61,534 bases of DNA, from NCBI GenBank assembly GCA_964547995.1, contig CAZJRB010000030.1, forward strand, positions 1 to 61,534. The letters are read 5' to 3'. Within the stretch, counting starts at the first letter, position 1. Each line of letters starts with the position of its first letter. The notes beneath the pieces are model-generated. The model was not told where the DNA came from, ran no database searches, and saw only the letters and a program-made list of their open reading frames with translations. Position numbers and translations under genes: made by a program. Of this stretch, positions 25,501 through 35,200 are shown piece by piece. This stretch comes from CAZJRB01 sp964547995. GTDB taxonomy: Bacteria; Planctomycetota; Planctomycetia; Pirellulales; Thermoguttaceae.

Positions 25501-25554
25501 GGTAAGGGCCGGGGATTAGGTGTGGCGTTTGTGGGGTTTCGGGGAACGTTTGGC

Positions 25555-26184
25555 TTACTCGTCCTCTTCGTCCTCGTCCGTCTTCTGCTTGGTCAGGATG
25601 TCGTCGACGATGCCGTAGTCCTTGGCTTGCTCGGCACTCATGTAGAAGTCCCGGTCGGTGTCTTTGGCGATTTGTTCGAAGGGCTGACCGGTGTGTTGGG
25701 CGAAGATCTTGTTGAGCGTTTCACGGTTCCGGAGGATTTCTTCCGCTTGGATTTCGATATCGGAGACTTGTCCGCCGACCTGCCCGTACGGCTGATGAAT
25801 CATCACCTTGGAATGGGGCAGGGCGAAGCGTTTTTCTTTGGTTCCGCCGGCGAGCAGCACGGCGCCGCCGCTGGCGGCCAGGCCGACACAGTAGGTGGCC
25901 ACGGGGCAACTGAGGATTTGCATCGTGTCGTAGATAGCCAACGTGGCGCTGACGCTTCCGCCGGGCGAGTTGATGTAGAAGTTGATATCCTTGTGCCGGT
26001 TTTCGCTCTGCAAGTAGAGCAGTTTCATCACCACCTCGTTGGCGTTGCCGGCGTGAATCTCCCCCTGGAGGAAGATAATCCGGTTCTCCAGCAGCAGATC
26101 GCCGAGGGTCATCTGGCGCTGCCGCTGATAATCGCGGTATGCTGCCGTCGGGTCAACCGGGAACGGCCCGGGAAAATCGCTCAT
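25555..26184 (-). CDS. clpP: ATP-dependent Clp protease proteolytic subunit (second paralogue)
   Basis: A 209-residue ClpP paralogue with intact triad S105 (GLAASGGAVLL), H130 (VMIHQPYGQ) and D179 (DTDRDFYM). The serine loop reads ASGG instead of the usual ASMG, and the C-terminus ends in an acidic TKQKTDEDEEDE tail. The two paralogues may form hetero-oligomeric barrels, as known in actinobacteria and some other phyla; that is inferred. ATG 26184 is chosen over the upstream TTG because AAGGA lies 7 bases before it. The gene sits 30 bases after trigger factor, in the same operon. Confidence 0.95.
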   Translation of the reverse strand: MSDFPGPFPVDPTAAYRDYQRQRQMTLGDLLLENRIIFLQGEIHAGNANEVVMKLLYLQSENRHKDINFYINSPGGSVSATLAIYDTMQILSCPVATYCVGLAASGGAVLLAGGTKEKRFALPHSKVMIHQPYGQVGGQVSDIEIQAEEILRNRETLNKIFAQHTGQPFEQIAKDTDRDFYMSAEQAKDYGIVDDILTKQKTDEDEEDE

Positions 26185-26214
26185 GGGCAATCCTTCTTCA
26201 TGAAGTCCGAATTC

Positions 26215-27768
26215 CTAATCCCTCACCGGCGGTTCTTCCGGCCGGCCGCCCTCGGCGGCTTCACCGGCTTCCACCTTGGCTTCGGGGATGTCCTCCTCGT
26301 GGCCGCCGGCGGTCTGGTCGAGGGCTTCCTCGTCGGTCTCCTCGAGTTCGTAAGGAACCTCTTTGAACCGGGCGTTTTCGAGGATCAAGTCGATCACCTT
26401 GCGTTCAACGATCTGGTTTCGCAGGACGTCCATCGAGCCGGTCTTTTCCAATCGCGCGCGGACGCGCCGGGGCGATTCGTTGCTCTGCACGGCGATCAAT
26501 TGGATTTCCGCATCGTAGTCCTCTTCGGTAACGTCGATCTCCCGGTCCTCGGCGATCTTCTCGAGAATGAAGTGTTCCTTCAGCGCCCGGGCCGTTGTGA
26601 CGCGGCTGTTTTGGCGGAGCATGTTTTCGTGGGACCGGATCTCATCATCGCTGAATCCGCTGCGCCGCAGTTCCATCACCGCCCGCTCCAGCTCGCGATG
26701 GCTTTGCCGCTCGAGCATATCCTGCGGCAGATCCCAATCGGCGGCCACGGTCAACGCGGCGGTAATCTGCTCGCGGGCACGTTGATGCTGGTGATATTCC
26801 AGTTGCCGCTCGAGCTGATCCTTGAGCGTATCGCGGAGATCGGCTTCCAGCTCGAATTCCCCGAGTTCCTCGAGGAGTTCCTCGCTTAGTTCGGGCAATT
26901 CGAGCTTTTTGACTTCGAGAACGTCGAATACGGCCGTAACCTTCTTGCCGCGCATCGCGATGTTCGGGGCGTCCTCCGAAAGCTTTGCTTGGGTCTCGCG
27001 TGTTTCACCGGCCTTGACTCCCTTCATCAACTTGTCGAACTTCTCGATCTTTCCGTCGCGGAAACTCAGCACCCGCCGGATCCGGATGACCTCCTCCTCG
27101 GCTCGCGAGAGCAGCGTGTCGCCGTCGGTGAACGACAAGTTGGTGGTGATGTAATCACCGATGTCGGCCTCTCCGTCATAGGGAACCAACCGGCCGCGAT
27201 TGGCCAGGATATTCTGCAAGGCGTCGTCCACGTCCTTGCCGGTGAACTCGCGGACAGGCTTTTCGATCGTAAGACCCTTCCACGCCGGCAGGTCGAATTG
27301 GGGGCGTACCTCCAGATCGAACTCGAACGTCATCGGCCCGTCGTCGGGAACGTCGATTGTGTCCAGATCGATGTCCGGTTCGCTAATGGGCGAGAGGTCC
27401 TCTTCCTCACTCACTTGCGCCAAACCGTCCATCAACAAGTTGCTCTTCACCCGGTCGGTTACGTCCTTGCGGAACCGTTTCTCGATCAATTTGCGCGGGG
27501 CCCGGCCGGGGCGAAAACCGGGAACCTGCGCCGTCGGCATCAGCTCGGTAAACTCCCGGTCGTAGTAACGCTCAATGTCGTCCCGCGCTATCGTCACGCT
27601 GATGTGACGCTCGCACGTGCCACGCTCCTCGACGGACACCTCCAGATTAAGCTTTTCCTTTTCTTCCTCGCCGATGTCGCTCTCGGCGGCGACGCCCGTT
27701 TCGCCGTCGACCGGATCCTCGGAACCGGGCGCCGGCGGATCGGAGTCGGGGTTGTTCGTGTCAGCCAT
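26215..27768 (-). CDS. tig: Trigger factor
   Basis: Ribosome-associated chaperone with peptidyl-prolyl isomerase activity that receives nascent chains at the exit tunnel. The 517-residue protein is longer than E. coli TF (432) because of an acidic N-terminal ~40 residues and an acidic C-terminal tail (ETDEEALDQTAGGHEEDIPE). The ribosome-binding signature is present as GFRPGRAPRKLIEKRF (about 100-115); the PPIase-like domain covers EADIGDYITTNLSF to KKVTAVFDVLEVKKLELPEL. The start at MADTNNPDSDPP is preferred over in-frame sequence overlapping the tRNA. It heads the tig-clpP-clpP operon, a common gene order. Confidence 0.95.
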   Translation of the reverse strand: MADTNNPDSDPPAPGSEDPVDGETGVAAESDIGEEEKEKLNLEVSVEERGTCERHISVTIARDDIERYYDREFTELMPTAQVPGFRPGRAPRKLIEKRFRKDVTDRVKSNLLMDGLAQVSEEEDLSPISEPDIDLDTIDVPDDGPMTFEFDLEVRPQFDLPAWKGLTIEKPVREFTGKDVDDALQNILANRGRLVPYDGEADIGDYITTNLSFTDGDTLLSRAEEEVIRIRRVLSFRDGKIEKFDKLMKGVKAGETRETQAKLSEDAPNIAMRGKKVTAVFDVLEVKKLELPELSEELLEELGEFELEADLRDTLKDQLERQLEYHQHQRAREQITAALTVAADWDLPQDMLERQSHRELERAVMELRRSGFSDDEIRSHENMLRQNSRVTTARALKEHFILEKIAEDREIDVTEEDYDAEIQLIAVQSNESPRRVRARLEKTGSMDVLRNQIVERKVIDLILENARFKEVPYELEETDEEALDQTAGGHEEDIPEAKVEAGEAAEGGRPEEPPVRD

Positions 27769-27803
27769 TTTTCTGCCGTGCGATAGCGTTTCTAAACCCA
27801 ATG

Positions 27804-27876
27804 AGCGGGTGATGGGATTCGAACCCACGACAACGACGTTGGCAACGTCGTGCTCTGCCAACTGAGCTACACCCGC
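27804..27876 (-). tRNA. tRNA-Gly (anticodon GCC)
   Basis: Cloverleaf on the minus strand: acceptor GCGGGTG/CACCCGC, D-loop AGCTCAGTTGGCAGAGC, anticodon stem CGACG/CGTCG around loop TTGCCAA (anticodon GCC, Gly), T-arm GTGGGTTCGAATCCCAT, discriminator U. CCA is not encoded (CAT follows). It lies 35 bases upstream of trigger factor on the same strand. Confidence 0.97.
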
Positions 27877-28273
27877 ACAGATTTGCCCCACCCGAGGGGG
27901 GGTAAATGATTCGAGCCGGGGTGAACCGCGTAATTATAGACCTCGCGCAACGCCTTGCAAGGGCAATTAGACACGGGAATGGTAATGGGGAAGGGATAAA
28001 CCACGGCCAACACACCCTCATGTGGGTGGCTTGGTAATGATTTTCCTTAATCTCCCCCCGACTTGCACCGGTTTGGACAACGCAAAAACAGCAATACGCC
28101 TCAAAACCCCTCTTCCCCTTGCCGGCTTTTGGGATTCACGACCGTTGCGACGGGTTATTTCGCGGATTATCATAGGTAATGGAGCGAATTGGTTTTCCAT
28201 ACGGCCGTTCACCACTGCGGCGGGGTTCACCACCAAGTCGAGCCGCAGCCAACCGGGCCACGAGTCTCTCTTT
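27877..28273. other. Gene-free stretch before the FHA gene
   Basis: About 400 bases with no supported gene. Translation in frame with the FHA protein lacks any domain until the ATG at 28274. No repeat of the window's families was found. It probably contains divergent promoters for the tRNA/tig unit and the FHA gene, but no convincing -35/-10 pair was found. Confidence 0.4.
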
Positions 28274-31168
28274 ATGGATGTGAAGTTAATCGTCGTCGGC
28301 GGCAATGCGAGCAAGGGCGAGATCCGATTGAGATTGCCCACGATCATCGGCCGCAGCCAAGAGGCCCAGTTGACGGTTGCCCATCCGTTGATCAGCCGCC
28401 AGCACTGCGAGCTTTTCGAGCAGGAGGGTCTTTTGTGGGTGCGCGACCTCGGCAGCCTGAATGGGACGGTGGTCGAAGGAGAGCGGATCAGCGAATCGCC
28501 CCTTTGCCCCGGCGAGGAGTTGACGGTCGGGCCTTTGACGTTCTGTGCAAACTACGAGTACGACGGCGACTTGGATGAGGTGCCTGCCCCGATCTACTTC
28601 GAAGAAGACGCGGAGATGACCGAGTCGGATATGGGTTCGTTCTCGGACCTTGAAGATTCCGGCAAGCCTGCAGCTCCGCCGGCCCCGCGTCAGGGCGGCG
28701 CTCCCGATTTCTCGTTCATGGAAGAACAGACTCAAGACGGTTACGTTGCAGAAGACGAGGCGGCTGACGACTACGAAGAGGTTGAAGAGTACGAAGATCT
28801 GGACGAATATGAAGAAGAGGAGGAAGAAGAAGAACCCGAACCCGCCCCGGCGCCCCCGCCAAAACCGAAAAGGAGTTCGCAACAGAAGCCACCCGGCCCA
28901 GCCTCGAAGGAACCCAACCCGGGCCCTGAGATACCGGTGGCTGAGAAACCGGTGACCACGGAGCCGGTGGCAAAGTCACCTACACCGCAAGAACCAACTC
29001 ACAAAGACCCTGAAACAGAGAAACGTTCCTCGAAGAAACCGGCGGCCGAAGAGCCCGCGGTCAAACAACCGGAACCCATCGCCGACAAACCGCCCGTCGA
29101 AGAACCCGCCGCCAAGGAACCGGTTGCTGCCGAGAAACCTGGTCCCGAAAAGCCGGCGGGGGGAGAACAGACGATCGACGATCTCCTGGACAATCTCTTC
29201 CCCGAAGAAACGCCCGCCGCTGAAGAACCGGCAGTCAAAACACCCAAACCCGTCGCCGGGAAACCGGCCGTCGAGGAACCCGCTGCCAAGGCGCCGGAAC
29301 CTGTCGCCGAAAAACCGGCTGCTGAAGAACCCCCAACTAAGGAACCCGTCGCCGAAAAACCGGCCGCCGAGAAACCGGCTCCCGAAAAGCCGGCAGGGGA
29401 AGAACAAACAATCGACGATCTTCTGGGCGACCTTTTCCCCGAAGAAACATCCGCTGTCGAGGAACCCGCCGTCGAAGCACCGGAGCCCGTCGTTGAGAAG
29501 CCTGTTGTCGAGAAACCGGCTGTCGAGGAACCCGCCGCCAAAGTGCCGGAGCCCGTCGTCGAGAAGCCTGTTGTCGAGAAACCGGTTGTCGAGGAACCCG
29601 CCGTCGAAGCACCGGAGCCGGTTGCCGAGAAACCCGTCGCCAAAGTGCCGGAGCCTGCCGCCGAGAAGCCTGTTGTCGAGAAACCGGTTATCGAGGAACC
29701 CGCCGTCGAAGCACCGGAGCCGGTTGCCGAGAAACCGGCTGTCGAGGAACCCGCCGTCGAAGCACCGGAGCCGGTTGCCGAGAAACCGGCTGTCGANNNN
29801 NNNNNNNNNNNNNNNNNNNNNNNNNNNNNNNNNNNNNNNNNNNNNNNNNNNNNNNNNNNNNNNNNNNNNNNNNNNNNNNNNNNNNNNNNNNNNNNNGAGC
29901 CTGCCGCCGAGAAGCCTGTTGTCGAGAAACCGGTTATCGAGGAACCCGCCGTCGAAGCACCGGAGCCGGTTGCCGAGAAACCGGCTGTCGAGGAACCCGC
30001 CGCCAAAGTGCCGGAGCCCGTCGTTGAGAAGCCTGTTGTCGAGGAACCCGCCGCCAAAGTGCCGGAGCCTGCCGCCGAGAAGCCTGTTGTCGAGAAACCG
30101 GTTATCGAGGAACCCGCCGTCGAAGCACCGGAGCCGGTTGCCGAGAAACCGGCTGTCGAGGAACCCGCCGCCAAAGTGCCGGAGCCTGCCGCCGAGAAGC
30201 CTGTTGTCGAGAAACCGGTTATCGAGGAAATCGAGGAACCCGCCGCCGAAGTGCCGAAGCCCGTCGTTGAGAAGCCTGTTGTCGAGAAACCGGTTGTCGA
30301 GGAACCCGCCATCGAAGCACCGGAGCCGGTTGCCGAGAAACCCGCCGTCGAGGAACCCGCCGTCGAGGAACCCGCCGTCGAGGAACCCGCCGTCGAGGAA
30401 CCCGCCGTCGAGGAATCCGCCGTCGAGGAACCCGCCGTCGAAGCACCGGAGCCCGTCGTTGAGAAGCCGGCAGTCGAAGAACCGGCGATCGAAGAGCCCG
30501 TCGCTGAGGGGCCGGCAGTGGAAGAACCGGCTGCCGAAGAACCGGCTGCCGAAGAGCCGAGCGAGGAACTTGTTGCCCGGGAAAAGATTGCCGAAGAGCC
30601 GGCGGTTGAGGAGCCGCGCGAGGTGCCTGCTGCCAAGAAGCCGGCGGTTAAGTCTATGACGATTGAGGAGCTTTTGGGCGCGGTACCTGTGGAGGAGGAC
30701 CTCGCCGCTAAGAAGAAACCGGTTCAAGAGTCACCTGTCGAAGAGAATATCCTCGAAGAAACCCTTCCCATCGACGAACCCGCACCAGACGCGGAAGACG
30801 CACCAGACACGGAAGACGCGGAAGACGTTCCGGCGAAACAGTCCGAGCCGGCGACCAAGCAGTCGGGAACCCCGAAGGGGAAGAAAGAGGGCGGGGAAAA
30901 GAAGAAGGTGAAGAAAAAAAAGCAGTCGCCCGAAGCGGGCAAACAAAAGGGGACCAAAAAACCGACCAAAGGCAAGAAGCGGTCCGCCTCGGGAGACAAA
31001 AAGAAACGAAAGGGTAAACCGAGCCCGGCCGAGCAAATTGCCGGTGAGAAGGTCGACGAATTGCCCGATTTCCTCGCAAACCTGGGCCCCGGACCGCAGC
31101 AGCAACAGACCGCACCGGCCGAACCCATCGACGACGAACTCAATAAATTCTTCAAGGGATTCCAGTAG
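28274..31168 (+). CDS. FHA domain protein with long Pro/Glu/Val/Lys repeat array
   Basis: About 964 residues as assembled, with a 100-N gap inside. Residues 1-95 are an FHA domain that binds phosphothreonine: IGRS (25-28), LISRQH (39-44) and LGSLNGT (59-65). An acidic Glu/Asp/Tyr segment (about 145-200) follows, then two copies of EEQTIDDLL-NLFPEE-type units. Next comes a long tandem array of 10-12 residue modules (EKPAVEEPAVEAPEPV with variations), a lysine-rich stretch (KKKVKKKKQS, about 875-930) and a C-terminal tail LPDFLANLGPGPQ. The array is likely extended and disordered, a possible spacer or surface/phosphosignalling scaffold. The start at 28274 (MDVKLIVVGG) opens the FHA fold. True length is unknown because of the gap. 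Confidence 0.85.
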   Translation: MDVKLIVVGGNASKGEIRLRLPTIIGRSQEAQLTVAHPLISRQHCELFEQEGLLWVRDLGSLNGTVVEGERISESPLCPGEELTVGPLTFCANYEYDGDLDEVPAPIYFEEDAEMTESDMGSFSDLEDSGKPAAPPAPRQGGAPDFSFMEEQTQDGYVAEDEAADDYEEVEEYEDLDEYEEEEEEEEPEPAPAPPPKPKRSSQQKPPGPASKEPNPGPEIPVAEKPVTTEPVAKSPTPQEPTHKDPETEKRSSKKPAAEEPAVKQPEPIADKPPVEEPAAKEPVAAEKPGPEKPAGGEQTIDDLLDNLFPEETPAAEEPAVKTPKPVAGKPAVEEPAAKAPEPVAEKPAAEEPPTKEPVAEKPAAEKPAPEKPAGEEQTIDDLLGDLFPEETSAVEEPAVEAPEPVVEKPVVEKPAVEEPAAKVPEPVVEKPVVEKPVVEEPAVEAPEPVAEKPVAKVPEPAAEKPVVEKPVIEEPAVEAPEPVAEKPAVEEPAVEAPEPVAEKPAVXXXXXXXXXXXXXXXXXXXXXXXXXXXXXXXXXXEPAAEKPVVEKPVIEEPAVEAPEPVAEKPAVEEPAAKVPEPVVEKPVVEEPAAKVPEPAAEKPVVEKPVIEEPAVEAPEPVAEKPAVEEPAAKVPEPAAEKPVVEKPVIEEIEEPAAEVPKPVVEKPVVEKPVVEEPAIEAPEPVAEKPAVEEPAVEEPAVEEPAVEEPAVEESAVEEPAVEAPEPVVEKPAVEEPAIEEPVAEGPAVEEPAAEEPAAEEPSEELVAREKIAEEPAVEEPREVPAAKKPAVKSMTIEELLGAVPVEEDLAAKKKPVQESPVEENILEETLPIDEPAPDAEDAPDTEDAEDVPAKQSEPATKQSGTPKGKKEGGEKKKVKKKKQSPEAGKQKGTKKPTKGKKRSASGDKKKRKGKPSPAEQIAGEKVDELPDFLANLGPGPQQQQTAPAEPIDDELNKFFKGFQ
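29459..30475 (+). repeat. Tandem repeat array within the FHA gene
   Basis: Tandem DNA repeats encoding (A/P)VEEPAVEAPEPVAEKP-type modules. Longer higher-order units of ~120-150 bases (PEPAAEKPVVEKPVIEEPAV...) are repeated almost exactly on both sides of the gap, and a 15-base GTCGAGGAACCCGCC unit is iterated about six times near 30345-30440. The copy number in the genome is uncertain. Confidence 0.9.
29797..29896. other. Assembly gap (100 N)
   Basis: Exactly 100 Ns inside the tandem array, the usual placeholder for a gap of unknown size. The reading frame happens to continue across it, but since 100 is not a multiple of 3 and the size is arbitrary, this is not evidence about the real sequence. 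Confidence 0.99.
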
Positions 31169-31188
31169 TCCGGGCCCGGCAAAGCGGC

Positions 31189-31506
31189 ATGCTGTTGTTC
31201 AAGAAACGGTTCCTTCCGGCGATCCGCTCCGGCGACAAGACGCAGACAATCCGTCTATGGAAGTATCGGCGGATGCGCGCTGATCAGCGGAGCTACATTC
31301 CCGGTGTCGGCTATATCCGAATCACGGCGGTCGACGAGGTGCGCCTGGACAAGCTGACCGACGAGGACGCCCTGCCCGACGGCTTTGAAACGGCCGACCG
31401 GCTTCGCGCAGAAATCACCCGGCTCTATCCGAAACAACTGGCCGCAGGGCACCGGGCATACCGGATCGTCTTCCGGGTGCTCCCGCCGGAAGAACAGAAG
31501 AAGTGA
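31189..31506 (+). CDS. ASCH domain protein
   Basis: A 105-residue protein matching the ASCH (ASC-1 homology) fold, a PUA-like RNA-binding or ligand-binding domain. It starts MLLFKKRFLPAIRSGDKTQTIRLW, with the family's KxxTIR motif at 17-22, and carries GVGYIRITAVDEV and AYRIVFRVL strands. It lies 20 bases after the FHA gene on the same strand and may be co-transcribed. Known ASCH proteins act in RNA processing or as amidohydrolases; the role here is unknown. Confidence 0.8.
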   Translation: MLLFKKRFLPAIRSGDKTQTIRLWKYRRMRADQRSYIPGVGYIRITAVDEVRLDKLTDEDALPDGFETADRLRAEITRLYPKQLAAGHRAYRIVFRVLPPEEQKK

Positions 31507-31520
31507 CGGCCCCGGCGCGA

Positions 31521-32183
31521 TCAGGACTCCCACGGCAGCCGCAGCATGTCGAACAGGGACTGGGCCACCGCCTGTGGTGCGCGGGCGATTGCCAACACCA
31601 GCGCCACCGATATGAGGACCCCCGCGGCGACCAGCGACATGCCACGGGGATTTCGCACGACTTCTTCGTCGCTCAGGGTCGCCTGCAACGCCTCTTCCAG
31701 ACGGTGCCATCCGGCGTAGTTCTGGTCGGGACCGCTCGAAATCAGCGAGACGTTGCGCATAGCGGTCAGATTGTCGACATACAATTGCACTCCCAGCTTG
31801 GGTAGGATCACGCTGTCGCCGGCCCATCGGGCGTCCGGGTCGAGTTCGCTTGCCAGGCTGGCCAGAATCGGCCGGAGTTGATCGCCCGGCATGTTGTAGA
31901 TAATCAATCGCGGCCGGAGCAACAAAAGCACCAACAGGAGACACAACCCGTAAAATGCCAACAGGAGCAGCCAGACGTACGGCCCGAACGTCATGGCCGC
32001 CGTGTTGGGGAAAAACAGCTCGATCGGACCGACAATCACCAGCCCCGCAACTGCCAAGCCCAACGCGGCCGCGTCGCGCGTCCCGGAAACCAAAAACGGC
32101 CGCCGCGATAAATTGATCAACCCGAAAAGCAGCAGGTACACCGCCACCGGTCCCAAGGCCAGACACAATCGGAACGGGTCCAT
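31521..32183 (-). CDS. Membrane protein of unknown function
   Basis: A 220-residue protein with about three N-terminal TM segments (residues 5-100), a compact soluble domain (about 105-175: RLIIYNMPGDQLRPILASLA, LYVDNLTAMRNVSLI) and one C-terminal TM segment (about 183-203) followed by FDMLRLPWES. No named family was recognised. It converges on the ASCH gene with 14 bases between stops. It might be the planctomycete homologue of a sensor or scaffold, but nothing in the sequence supports a specific role. Confidence 0.7.
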   Translation of the reverse strand: MDPFRLCLALGPVAVYLLLFGLINLSRRPFLVSGTRDAAALGLAVAGLVIVGPIELFFPNTAAMTFGPYVWLLLLAFYGLCLLLVLLLLRPRLIIYNMPGDQLRPILASLASELDPDARWAGDSVILPKLGVQLYVDNLTAMRNVSLISSGPDQNYAGWHRLEEALQATLSDEEVVRNPRGMSLVAAGVLISVALVLAIARAPQAVAQSLFDMLRLPWES

Positions 32184-32283
32184 CGGAAACTCCGGAGAGA
32201 ACAGGGCTGCAGACTGATGATCCTATTTTACACCAATAATGAAGAAACGGGAATGGGGGCCCGATTGCCTGTCGACGAAACTG

Positions 32284-35200
32284 TCAGAAAAACTTCGTCG
32301 CCGGCAGATTGTAACGGACAACGAGCCCGACAATGAGTAAGCTGAACATGCCCATCAGGATGAGAAAAACGGCCAGGCTCCGGCTCGTCATTTCGTGGGC
32401 GGGGGTGCCGGTGGCAATCTCCTTCGAAGGATCGATCGGCAAGTCCTGTTCGTCGGCGATCTTCTGCACGTGTTCTTTGGCAAGCGTCCACGACTGACCG
32501 GCACAGGCAAGGAACATCCCCATGCAAAGCCCGCACACCGTGGCCCCAAACAACAGCCCGGCCACGCCGGTGGGTCCGAGCACGATTCCAACCGCCAGCG
32601 GCACAAGAAACGCCAGCAGCAACGGCCGCCGCATCAGCCGATACAGGGTCTTCGTCCGCTTCGCGATGAATGGGCGATAATCGGGCGCCTTCGTTGCTTG
32701 CAGCATCCCCGGGTTTTCGCGGAATTGCTCCCGGATGGCGCGGGCGATCGAGTGCGAAACGCTCTCCACGGCGCGGAAGATCAACGCGCTGAAGACGAAC
32801 GTCACCATCACCCCGATGATGATCCCAACCATCACTCGGGGTTCCTGAATGGTCAGTCTTGCGGAGTCGATCCCTTGATACCGGAACGTGCGATCGAAAC
32901 ACGCGTATCTGGCCAAATAAACGGCCAACAGGACCAAACCGACCAGCGCCGTCGAGGCAACGCAGAGCAACTTGCCGCGCATGGCCATGGCGCCGCCGAT
33001 GGCGTTGAAAACCGCCATTTTTTCCTGTAGGCCGGGCTTCGATTTCGCCATCATCGAGTGCCGCAGCGTGTTGTCGGCAATCGATCCGCAGGCGTCGCCG
33101 GCCAAGGTCATCCCGAGCGTGCTGAGCATCCCCACCGATGCCAGGCCGATGCCGTACAGCCCCAGCAACGGCCACCAGTGTTGCTGGTCGAAACGCCAGT
33201 GAACGGCCGTGCCGAACGCCAAAAACGCGGTGACCGCCACCACGATCACCGGAAAGAAAACGGCCCTCATGGCGTTGGCCATGCCGCCGAGCGACATCGT
33301 GGCCGGACCGACCGCCGCACGCTCGGCCACGCCCCATGCCAGCTTCGACCGGCTGCCGGCGGCGCGCTCGCCCCAGCGGCCGATCACCCAACCGGCCAAC
33401 ACGCCCACGGCGATGCTCAAGAAAAGCCCCATGAAATCGGGCATCAGCAGCCGCGTCAGCAGCCAGGCCGCAAGAATGGTCAGAAAGACCGACCAGTTGA
33501 TCCCGCGGTCGAACTCCCTCAGCAGTCTCTTGGGGCTGCCTTTTTCGGCCGCCCGCACGGCCCACACCCCGGGAACCGACGCCAGGACGCCCGCCCCGGC
33601 TACGGCCAGCGTCAACAGACACGCACGGAGCTGCATCTGCCTGACTACTTCCGGTCTGAATCTGAGTGCCTGCCTCTCCCTATCCGTGCCCGCATTCTGC
33701 GTTTCTATATATCCCATTCTCTTTGGCAACAACTCTCCCCCGTGGGAACTCAGGGCCGTCGTTCCGAGCAAGGCGGTTGCCACGACGCCAACATAGAACA
33801 GTGCATGGAGATCGGCCCCCATGCCGACGATATTGCCGGCGCTTTGGGCGACGGCGCCGGGATTTCGCTTGTGATTCTTGGGTACCCCGCCCCCTTCTTC
33901 CGCGAACTCCGATCCCGCCTCGCCGGCGTTGGCGAAGATGCCGCCGCCGATCCTCGCCAGCAGTGCATAGCTGGCCGCCCCGATGCCGAAGCAGAGCATC
34001 ACGGGTAGAATCTCCTGAAACCGGAGCGGCACAAGCCAATAGAGCACGCCGAACCAGACGGCGACCTCCAGCAGGCAGAACCCCGCGGTCAGCAACCCGC
34101 TCACGGCGCCGAACTTCAGCATCGTCTGCATTCCGCGGCCGGCCGAATCCTTGGTCCCGGCCGTCATGCGGATGCTTGCCCAGATCGCCGCCCGCATCCC
34201 AAACCGCCCGGCCAAAGCGGAAGAAAACACGCTGGTGAAGAGCCCGAGTATGATCCATCGCCGCTGCAAGTACGGACCGAACAGCCAATCGCTGTGCTTC
34301 GCCTTCATGAAGTAGGCGAGAATCACGATGAAGACGAGGAGCAGCGCAAAGTAACGTCCCGCCGACTTCCAGTGCTGCCACAGAAACGCCCGCACGCCCG
34401 AGCGGACCTGCCGGGTGATATCGAGCATCTCCGGGCTACCCTTGCCGGAACCTTTTGTCCACCCGAAATGCCACGCCGCCGACAGCACCGCAGCAATCGA
34501 TCCCAACAAGGCAAGGAACCAATAGCCGAAAAGCATCCACTTGCTGTTCTCGACCCAAACCGGAATGAAACGAGGGACCAGAAAGGCCGCGACGGCGAGG
34601 CCCGCAAGCACCGCGAACCCGATGAGTTCTCCACGCCCGGATATCCACGAAGGAGCTGCCCGCTCGACGAACGGCGGCCGCGCGGCTTTCAGGTCGGCGG
34701 CAATCTTTTTTGCCAGCTCGTCGGGCGCAAGCGTGGTTGCGGGAGTTGTTGCCTGCGGAGCCGTTACTTCCGGGACGGGTGGCGTTGTTGCCTGCGGAGC
34801 CGTTACTTCCGGGACGGGCGGCGCCGGCGCACCGGCCGGAGAACTCATTACCTTCGAAAGTGCCTCGTCGAGCGACGGTTTCTCGCCCGGCGGCGCGGGC
34901 TCCACCGGCGGGGGAGCCGGTCTGCGGCCGGGAGGCTTTGCCGTAGGCGGACGGAACGTCGGAGCGCTGGAAGGCGGAATGGCATCTGCCGGTGGAGTCA
35001 CCGGCGGCAATGGCTCTTCCACCTCGGGCTCGGCAAACGGATTGATCGGCATGGGCTCGACAAAACCGGGCGGGGGGCCAATGGCGGGCGCGCCGGCATC
35101 GGGGGAGCCGACGTCCGGCGGCGGACCGAAGAAGGGCACCTCGTCCACCGGCTCGACTTGCCCGGTGTCCACAAACGGAAAACCAACCGGCTCCGGCTCG

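Noticed and set aside
29124..30659. Long alternative frames through the FHA repeat array on both strands
   Set aside because: They exist because the tandem repeat lacks stops in all frames. Only the FHA frame joins to a recognised domain.
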